The position numbers and the translations under genes were made by a program. Positions 1 to 5,851 of a stretch of DNA of 59,776 nt are shown in pieces. Origin of the DNA: CAYWMD01 sp964458575 (lineage in GTDB: Bacteria; Verrucomicrobiota; Verrucomicrobiia; Limisphaerales; JADLHS01); contig CAYWMD010000040.1 in NCBI GenBank assembly GCA_964458575.1, positions 1-59,776 on the forward strand, in the 5' to 3' direction. A model generated the notes under the pieces. The model searched no databases. It had not been told where the DNA came from and worked only from the letters and a program-made list of their open reading frames with translations. The first letter of the stretch is position 1. Each line of letters opens with the position of its first letter.

Positions 1-27
1 GGGGTTCAACTCCCCCCGCCTCCACCA
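1..27 (+). ncRNA. 3' end of tmRNA (or tRNA-Ala)
   Basis: The first 27 bases read as a T-arm plus acceptor end: a G-run stem strand, the T-loop TTCAACT, the C-run returning strand, then a 7-base acceptor strand CGCCTCC, discriminator A and CCA. The distance from T-loop to CCA is exactly that of a tRNA. A U at position 70 would allow the G3-U70 pair that alanyl-tRNA synthetase reads, so this is either tmRNA or tRNA-Ala. The GCCTCCACCA ending is typical of ssrA, which I favour slightly. The 5' part lies outside the window. Confidence 0.6.
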
Positions 28-308
28 TCTTGAAATTCGTTCGGCAACGTCGTTGGTGCGCTGAACCGCGAGAACGGTTTTAGCCAATAATGACACGGGT
101 CTTTTGAAGGCAACGGTTCAGGTTCGAGTACGAAGAACGCGGTTCGAGTCAACTTTTTGCAGAACCAGTTTTCCGCTTGGCCCCATGCTCCAAACTCGTC
201 TTTTGAACGACCAAGGGGTTCTTAAGTTCCTTGAACTCCTGCATTTCCAACGAGCCGTCGGTAAAACCGGTATTGATTCGGTCAATCTTGGTCTTGTCCG
301 AGACAGGA
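28..308. other. No gene recognised
   Basis: This stretch lies between the structural RNA end and the stop codon of the mutarotase-like gene. Short open frames exist on both strands, but none has a recognisable family motif and they overlap each other. I see no clear repeat or terminator here. Confidence 0.5.
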
Positions 309-719
309 CTATTTCAAATGGTAAACCTCTTTCATGTCCGACCAGGTTTTGCCCTTCGCGACGGCGTCGGGCAGTGGCGCCTGACACGGGGCGGTTTCCT
401 TCCACCAACGTTGTGTTTCCGGATCGGCGGCCATCTTTTTCATGTCGGCATCGAAATCCTTGCCGGTGTATTCGAGGTAGGAGAAAAGGTAAAGCTTGCC
501 GTCAATTTCGCGCTCGTAGATGGAGTAACTCTGAATGTGGCACTCCTTGATCATTTCGTTCACGCTCGGCCACGGGTTGGCGTGAAGCTGGCGGTAGCAG
601 TCGGCTTTCTCCGGTTTAAGGCCGGTGATCCATGCGTAACGTTGCGGCGCTTTGTGCGTCGCACAGCCGGCGAGGAGTGTTGCCAATGTGAGACAGGCTA
701 TGATTTTCATAGGCTTCAT
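309..719 (-). CDS. Lipoprotein L-rhamnose mutarotase-like protein (RhaM/DUF718 family)
   Basis: The 136-residue product starts with a short signal ending in a lipobox (LLAGC, Cys at about residue 18), so it should be lipid-anchored outside the cytoplasmic membrane. The rest matches the L-rhamnose mutarotase fold: a small ferredoxin-like barrel with the motif HANPWPSV, equivalent to the HNPIWPEL segment of E. coli RhaM with its active-site His, and a later QRWWKE motif. Cytoplasmic RhaM interconverts the alpha and beta anomers of L-rhamnose. I chose the ATG at 719 because it gives a compact lipoprotein signal; the frame stays open to 854 but that part runs into a repeat. It is the last gene of a minus-strand run with a symporter, fucosidase and sulfatase. 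An exported mutarotase would present sugar anomers to the symporter; that role is inferred. Confidence 0.75.
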   Translation of the reverse strand: MKPMKIIACLTLATLLAGCATHKAPQRYAWITGLKPEKADCYRQLHANPWPSVNEMIKECHIQSYSIYEREIDGKLYLFSYLEYTGKDFDADMKKMAADPETQRWWKETAPCQAPLPDAVAKGKTWSDMKEVYHLK

Positions 720-755
720 AGGTGTTGAATGTGCGTTTACTGAACCTGACCACAG

Positions 756-905
756 TTGTCCCGAAGGGACAAAACCTGAATAGCCGTGGGCGACAGCCCA
801 CGGAACAAACGCGAAACAAATTCGACCCCGCAGGGGTCGCACAACCCGCCCCACAGCCCACCGTGGGTTTCACCCACAGCTATTCGGGTAGGGCCGCTCC
901 GCGGC
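756..905. repeat. Palindromic intergenic repeat, family A
   Basis: About 150 bases between the mutarotase-like gene and the symporter stop. Outer arms (around 778-802 and 859-885) are imperfect inverted copies, TAGCCGTGGG and its counterpart CCCACAGCTA. The inside holds two further small palindromes, GTCCCGAAGGGAC and CGACCCCGCAGGGGTCG, and GGCCGCTCCGCGGCC closes the right end. The right edge is 13 bases from the symporter stop. Probably a non-coding dispersed repeat able to fold as RNA. Confidence 0.7.
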
Positions 906-918
906 CAATGGGTTGTTT

Positions 919-2613
919 TCATCTGAAAATCAGGTAAAGCACCACGAACGTGGCGAGGACGACAACGGTAAGCACGCGGTAGTTGCCCAAGCCGCGTCCA
1001 CCCGCCTCGCCGCGTAACGGTTCGCGCCAGTCTTCCCAAATCAACGGGCGCGCCTCGTCTTTGAGCGGTTCGGGATACATGAACGTCGTCGCCGCCATGA
1101 TGACGAGACACGCAACGAGCAATAGGAACGCGATGAGCATGAAGTCGCCGCGATAGATGTTGTTCCAATCGAGATAGAACGTCACCGCGCCCAGCACGAT
1201 GCCGGCGATGAGCGTGATGAATGCCGATTTGCCGGAGGCGCGTTTCCAAAATACGCCCAGCAAAAACACCGCTGTGATCGGCGGCGCGACGTAGGAGATG
1301 AGTTTGTTGATGCCCTCGAAGATCGTCGTGTAGTGCCCGAACAACGGCGACGCCACGATGGCGAGAATCGTGCCGAGCACGGTCGTAACTTTGCCGATGA
1401 CGACGAGCTTGTGGTCGCTGATGTCGGGTTGATGGCGCTTGAACAAGTCGTAGGCGACGAGCGTGGCGGTGGAATTGAGCGCGGCGGAGCAGGTTTGCAT
1501 CGCGGCGGCCAGCATTGCGGCGGCGACTAGTCCTTTCAAGCCAACCGGGAGCAAATGCGTAACCATGAATGTGTAAGTGTCCGCCGCCGCTTGCGGAGCT
1601 GCGCCGCCGAAAGCGTTTCGTTGAACGAGCGCGACGCAGATTACGCCGGGCAGCACGAAGAAGAAGACGGGGAGAATTTTCAGGAAAGCGCAAAACAGCG
1701 GGCCGAGTCGCGCGTGCTTCTCGTCCTTGGCCGCCAGCACGCGTTGCACGATGGTTTGGTCACAGCACCAATACCAGATGCCCAGCACCGGGTAGCCGAG
1801 CAGGATCGAATACCATGCCAGCCCGCTGGGGTCGCTGGCCGTGCGCGCCATGTGGAGGAAGTTGCCCGTGCCCCAGGTGACCTTGCTGTCGGGAACTGAC
1901 GCGAGCGGATGCGGATGACTGGCGAGCGTGTCGGCCAAAGCCGACCAGCCGCCGATTTTCAAATAGCCCACAACCGTGATCACCACCGCGCCGACGAGCA
2001 ACAAGACGGTTTGCACACTTTCCGTCCAGACGACGGCGAGCAACCCGCCAAGCATCGTGTAAATTCCCGTGAGCAAACCGAGCACGACAATAAAAAACAT
2101 CAATGCGTCCATGCCTAGGATGGTTGCGGTGGGCGGGAGTCCGAGAATTCCACGCAGCACCCACGCTGCCGTGTAGAGCGCCACGCCCATGTGAATCACG
2201 ATCGCGGAGAACAGTGAAATCACCGCGAGCACGTCACGGCAGCCGCGGTTGAAGCGGCGTTCCAGAAAGTCCGGCAACGTCGCCACGCGCGAGCGGAGGT
2301 AAAGCGGCGCGAAGAAAAGCGAAAGCAGCACCAACGTGAAGCCCGCCATCCACTCGAAGTTGCCGAAGACGAGGCCGAACTTGTAAGCCGCCTCCGCCAG
2401 GCTGACCAGGTGAACGGTCGAAATGTTCGCCGCAAACATCGCCAGGCCGATGACCGGCCACGCCAGCGTGTTGCCCGCGAGAAAATAATGTCCGCCCTCG
2501 CCGCCGCGCTCGCCTTGGCGCCGCAGAAATCCCGCGGCCACGCCCAAGCCGACCACTGCGAGCAGGTAGATAGCGATGATGCCCCAGTCGAGTCCGGTCA
2601 GGTTGGTTTGCAT
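919..2613 (-). CDS. Sodium/solute symporter (SSS family)
   Basis: A 564-residue polytopic inner-membrane protein of the sodium:solute symporter family, with roughly 13-14 hydrophobic segments spread over the whole length. The early segment with YFLAGNTLAWPVIGLAMFAA is the typical SSS TM1-TM2 region and is followed by conserved ISTVHLVSLAEAAYK. It should couple sodium entry to uptake of a sugar or other small organic solute. The ATG at 2613 gives the normal N-terminus directly before TM1. The gene sits between a mutarotase-like lipoprotein and secreted glycan-degrading genes on the same strand, so a deoxy-sugar such as fucose or rhamnose is the likely cargo, but the family alone does not define the substrate. 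An R1 repeat lies about 60 bases upstream of the start. Confidence 0.9.
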   Translation of the reverse strand: MQTNLTGLDWGIIAIYLLAVVGLGVAAGFLRRQGERGGEGGHYFLAGNTLAWPVIGLAMFAANISTVHLVSLAEAAYKFGLVFGNFEWMAGFTLVLLSLFFAPLYLRSRVATLPDFLERRFNRGCRDVLAVISLFSAIVIHMGVALYTAAWVLRGILGLPPTATILGMDALMFFIVVLGLLTGIYTMLGGLLAVVWTESVQTVLLLVGAVVITVVGYLKIGGWSALADTLASHPHPLASVPDSKVTWGTGNFLHMARTASDPSGLAWYSILLGYPVLGIWYWCCDQTIVQRVLAAKDEKHARLGPLFCAFLKILPVFFFVLPGVICVALVQRNAFGGAAPQAAADTYTFMVTHLLPVGLKGLVAAAMLAAAMQTCSAALNSTATLVAYDLFKRHQPDISDHKLVVIGKVTTVLGTILAIVASPLFGHYTTIFEGINKLISYVAPPITAVFLLGVFWKRASGKSAFITLIAGIVLGAVTFYLDWNNIYRGDFMLIAFLLLVACLVIMAATTFMYPEPLKDEARPLIWEDWREPLRGEAGGRGLGNYRVLTVVVLATFVVLYLIFR

Positions 2614-2672
2614 GGATGCGATTGTTCGACAGCGACTGCGAAAGCACGGTAGTTGGTGGAAAATTCGATGCG

Positions 2673-2829
2673 CTCTCCCTCACCCTGACCCTCTCCCGCT
2701 GGGAGAGGGAACAGCCGTCGGTTGTTTTGGTGCTTCCCCAACTTCGTCCGGCAAATTCCGTTGCACGATTTTCCAAAAGACTGGCTACGATTCCCCCTCT
2801 CCCAGCGGGAGAGGGCCGGGGTGAGGGAA
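2673..2829. repeat. R1 dispersed inverted-repeat element, copy 1
   Basis: About 157 bases with near-perfect terminal inverted repeats of about 37 bases. The left arm contains CTCTCCCGCTGGGAGAGGG and the right arm its inverse. Each arm is itself a small palindrome. The centre carries CGGCAAATTCCGTTGC, which recurs as CGGCAAACTCCGTCGC in other copies. It lies in the 5' region of the symporter gene. The left flank, GAAAATTCG followed by CTCTCCC, is shared with copy 2. Confidence 0.9.
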
Positions 2830-2914
2830 AACGCTTGCTTACTTATTTGTCGCTGGATACGCGCATGGTCTCGCACATGAAAGGCCGACCCGATTTCGCA
2901 GCGTTGTTCTTTCA

Positions 2915-4528
2915 TCATTGCCGCCCTTCCCCCTTGCCAGAAGCTGCTGGATTCCGCAACACCTCGCGCATTGCGTCCATCAGCACAGCTTCGACGCTCG
3001 GCCCGACCAGTGAGACGTGCCCGGTTTCGTAGCCGTCTTGATCGTAGGCTACCGCCGTGCCGATGTAACCGGGGCCGCAGTCGGCATAAGCCGCCAGACA
3101 AACGGTGGCTTCGGGGACAAGTTTGTGCGCGGCGAGCTGGTATTCCACGAATAATTCGCCGGGCATGTGCAGCAACACAATGTCACCCAACCGAAGCGAA
3201 CTGATTTCAATCTGGTGGCCCGACTTGCAACGTCCGGACCATGCGAGGTTGCGCGCGGCCCGAATCTTGTCGTGGGCCGCGGTGCCGGGATCGCTCAGAA
3301 TTTTCAGAAACGGAGCTTCATTGGTCAGCGTGTCGCGCAAAGGAAGACGAGTCGGTTTCACTTTCCACACAAGGTCGTCGGACTTCAACGATTGCTTGCG
3401 CGTGTGTTGCCAGGCTTCAGCCATCCCGTTTGCGAGACGTTCCGCCAGCACGCGACGATTTTCCGGAGCGCCATCATTGTATTTGCCAGCGGTGACGTTG
3501 CCGCCCGCGCCATCGAAGTGCAGGTGAAACACACCGGGCAACGCGGTCTCACGCATGGAACGGGCCAGACCCACGGTGTCGGCGCTTACGCAGCCTTTAC
3601 CATAATGGCTTTGCGGATGCGTGGCGTAATAACTCAGCGCCGCAACGGGCTTGTCCTCATTCCAAAAACTCACCACGCGCACCATCGGATCAATGACGCC
3701 CTCTGGTGCGGCTCGAATCTCAGCATTGCGACACGAACTGAAGCGAACGAATTTCACCTTCCCATCCGGGCCAAGGATGCGCCGGTTCGACGCGAATTGT
3801 TCCACCTTGCCTGCGCCCACTCCCACGTGCGTCACGGGCACGGGCTTTTTTATTGCTTCACGCAACGCCGCCGCTGCACCAGCGATTACTTGCCGTGCAT
3901 GGCGGATGTTGCACTCGACGCCGGGCAAGCCGTGCGCGCTGAGGATGGCTTCGGACGTGAGATCAAAACCGGGTGCATCGTGCTGATGCAGCGTGTGCAT
4001 CGAGACGCGGCTGACCGTCGTGCCGGCGGCGGTCGCGAGCGCCTCGCGCCAGGCGTCGTAACCTTCGTTGTGATTCCCCACCCAATCCACCGTCGCCAGC
4101 ACGATGGGCTTTTGTTTCGGAATGAGCAGCACGATGCCGCGGGCGCTCAATGGATCGTCCACGCTTTTTACTGGTGCAACGTTGCCGTGACAAAGCGGAC
4201 TGCCGATTGGTGGGGTGGCGTCCACGGCGAACGTGGCGACTTGCATCGGCGCCTCGGCGCAGGCGAGGTAATGAATGCCGCTGAAGAGTAGCGCGAGGAA
4301 GAGGATGGCAAACTTGCGACGTGAAGGGGAAAATTCGTTGGACTCTCCCTCACCCTGACCCTCTCCCGCTGGGAGAGGGAACAGTAGTCGGGCGACTCGC
4401 TTATTTCGGATGCGCGTTCGGAAAATCCCATCGTCCGTATTATCGAGCGACTGTCTTCGATTCCCCCTCTCCCAGCGGGAGAGAGCCGGGGTGAGGGAGA
4501 ACGGCCAGTTAGGCAAAACGCGATGCAT
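2915..4528 (-). CDS. Secreted neutral/alkaline ceramidase-like protein with R1 repeat in its N-terminus
   Basis: The conserved part begins near residue 95 (ATFAVDATPPIGSPLC) and runs to the end. It resembles the N-terminal domain of neutral ceramidase-type proteins, with TLHQHDAPG, YYATHPQSHYG and a His/Asp-rich centre that could bind a metal. Substrate is unknown; members of this group occur in glycan-degradation loci of Verrucomicrobiota and Planctomycetota. Before it, a hydrophobic segment (FAILFLALLFSG, about residues 73-84) preceded by SRRK looks like a signal peptide. There is no ATG, GTG or TTG between the R1 repeat and that segment. The first usable ATG is at 4528, nine bases after the fucosidase stop, so codons about 10 to 62 come from the repeat. 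The alternative ATG at 4246 would lose the signal peptide. Confidence 0.7.
   Translation of the reverse strand: MHRVLPNWPFSLTPALSRWERGNRRQSLDNTDDGIFRTRIRNKRVARLLFPLPAGEGQGEGESNEFSPSRRKFAILFLALLFSGIHYLACAEAPMQVATFAVDATPPIGSPLCHGNVAPVKSVDDPLSARGIVLLIPKQKPIVLATVDWVGNHNEGYDAWREALATAAGTTVSRVSMHTLHQHDAPGFDLTSEAILSAHGLPGVECNIRHARQVIAGAAAALREAIKKPVPVTHVGVGAGKVEQFASNRRILGPDGKVKFVRFSSCRNAEIRAAPEGVIDPMVRVVSFWNEDKPVAALSYYATHPQSHYGKGCVSADTVGLARSMRETALPGVFHLHFDGAGGNVTAGKYNDGAPENRRVLAERLANGMAEAWQHTRKQSLKSDDLVWKVKPTRLPLRDTLTNEAPFLKILSDPGTAAHDKIRAARNLAWSGRCKSGHQIEISSLRLGDIVLLHMPGELFVEYQLAAHKLVPEATVCLAAYADCGPGYIGTAVAYDQDGYETGHVSLVGPSVEAVLMDAMREVLRNPAASGKGEGRQ
4344..4500. repeat. R1 dispersed inverted-repeat element, copy 2 (inside the ceramidase-like reading frame)
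   Basis: Same architecture and orientation as copy 1: CTCTCCCGCTGGGAGAGGG arms at both ends and a 75-80 base diverged centre. It is located between the ATG of the ceramidase-like gene and its signal-peptide core, and the frame passes through without a stop. The flank GAAAATTCG is shared with copy 1, so the mobile unit may extend about 15 bases beyond the arm. Confidence 0.9.
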
Positions 4529-4537
4529 GTAAACCGT

Positions 4538-5698
4538 TCACTTGCCCGGTCCGGGCGGCCAGCCTTGTGTGCGGATGCGTTGGCCCATCGCACGGAGCGT
4601 CGCCGCGTCTTGCGGATAGATTGAGCCATCCGGCATCGGGCCGGTGTTCAGCAGCAAATTGCAGTTCGATGCCCGTGCGTTGGCGAGCTTGGCCCAAGCT
4701 TCGTCCACAGTGAGATGACGGCGTTGCTCGTCGTAGCCCCAGCTTCCGTCCTGCAAGGTGGAACAAATTTCCATTGGCCGGTTTGATGGATTTGCCACTG
4801 CCTTGTGCTCGGGCGCGAAGAAATCCTCCGTGCCTAGCAGGCTTTGCTTGTAGGAAACCAGCACCTGGGGTTGCAAGCTGTGAACCAAGTCATACAACTC
4901 CTGGCATTTGAACTTGAGCTTGTCGCCCGATTTCGGAACGGCGATGCCATCCAGCCAGATCGCCGCGACTGGCCCGTAATTCGTGAGCAACTCAGTGATC
5001 TGCGCTGACATGAAATCGAGATACTTTTGCAAATCGTGGTCCTTGCCGTAGGCGTAGGACGGGTCGGGCGGATCGTATTTCGGTCGCGCACTGCCACCCC
5101 ACTGGTCGTTGTTCGGCGCGTGCGGATGTTTCCAATCGCGGCCATGCGAGTAATACAGGCACAAGCCCAGTCCCTTCTTCCGGCACGCCACCGCCAGTTC
5201 ACCGACGAGGTCGCGCTTGGCCGGACTGTTGACGCTGTTGAAGTCGGTCTGCTTCGTGGTGAACAGACAGAAGCAATCGTGGTGGCGCGTCGTGATGTTC
5301 ACGTAACGCATCTGTGCCGCGACCGCGAGGTCGGCGATGAAATCGGCATCGAACTTTTCGGCGGTGAACTTTTCCTTGAGCTTGGCGTATTCGGCGACGG
5401 GAATTTTGAGGTTGTATTGCGCCCATTCGTGGTTTTTGTGTTCCGGCGTGTTTTTCACCAGGGTGTAAAGCCCGTAGTGCAGGAACAGTCCAAATTTCGC
5501 CTCACGAAACCACTGGATCGCCGCTGCCCGCGGGTCTTTGGCGTAAAGCGTTTCGTAGCCGGCGAGGTAGCTCGGCACCGAGGCGGCGGCTTTTGCGTCG
5601 GACTTGGCTGACTTGTGCGAAGCGCATCCGGCCACCGCGAGTGCGGTCGTAGCGGCTCCGGTTTTCAACACAAACTGGCGTCGGGAAATTCGATTCAT
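4538..5698 (-). CDS. Tat-exported alpha-L-fucosidase (GH29)
   Basis: A 386-residue GH29-type enzyme expected to release L-fucose from glycans. The N-terminus carries a twin-arginine signal (SRRQFVLKTG) followed by VAGC, so export by Tat with possible lipid anchoring is likely. Catalytic-domain motifs are clear: FREAKFGLFLHYGLYT, then ITTRHHDCFCLF, then YYSHGRDW, then VAAIWLDG near residue 250, where the Asp matches the GH29 nucleophile. The protein ends soon after the barrel, so the C-terminal beta-sandwich of many GH29 enzymes is short or absent. It lies in a minus-strand run with sulfatase, symporter and mutarotase-like genes. Its stop is nine bases before the next ATG, which suggests one transcript. 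Confidence 0.9.
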   Translation of the reverse strand: MNRISRRQFVLKTGAATTALAVAGCASHKSAKSDAKAAASVPSYLAGYETLYAKDPRAAAIQWFREAKFGLFLHYGLYTLVKNTPEHKNHEWAQYNLKIPVAEYAKLKEKFTAEKFDADFIADLAVAAQMRYVNITTRHHDCFCLFTTKQTDFNSVNSPAKRDLVGELAVACRKKGLGLCLYYSHGRDWKHPHAPNNDQWGGSARPKYDPPDPSYAYGKDHDLQKYLDFMSAQITELLTNYGPVAAIWLDGIAVPKSGDKLKFKCQELYDLVHSLQPQVLVSYKQSLLGTEDFFAPEHKAVANPSNRPMEICSTLQDGSWGYDEQRRHLTVDEAWAKLANARASNCNLLLNTGPMPDGSIYPQDAATLRAMGQRIRTQGWPPGPGK

Positions 5699-5777
5699 AA
5701 GAGCATCAGAAGTTTTCCACAGGCTACTGTGGCATTGTCGGTTTGCTCAAGTCTTTTGGCGAAATTGCAACCACACC

Positions 5778-5838
5778 AAGCGAATGACAGGAATATGACA
5801 TCGCAGCGCCGTAACATTTTCCTGTCATTTGTCCGCTT
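5778..5838. promoter_or_regulatory. Inverted repeat between fucosidase and sulfatase genes
   Basis: A perfect 10-base inverted repeat, ATGACAGGAA (5784-5793) and TTCCTGTCAT (5819-5828), with further matching AAGCG/CGCTT outside it. The arms are 25 bases apart. It sits 80-140 bases upstream of the fucosidase start. It could be an operator for the fucosidase side of the locus, a hairpin after the sulfatase gene (which lies upstream on the same strand), or another small repeat. No second copy was noticed in the window. Confidence 0.35.
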
Positions 5839-5851
5839 GAGGAATCGGCCA

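Noticed and set aside
1..300. Integrated element using the tmRNA/tRNA 3' end as attachment site
   Set aside because: No integrase, no second copy of the RNA 3' end and no phage-like genes were seen within the window.
104..728. Overlapping small plus-strand frames downstream of the structural RNA
   Set aside because: They overlap the minus-strand mutarotase-like gene, which has clear family motifs and a lipobox.
2598..3101. Frames encoding LTPALSRWERG and PLPAGEGQGEG-type peptides at every R1 copy
   Set aside because: They come from the repeat arms, recur in unrelated places and overlap real genes. They are by-products unless joined to a native gene as in the two secreted-protein cases.
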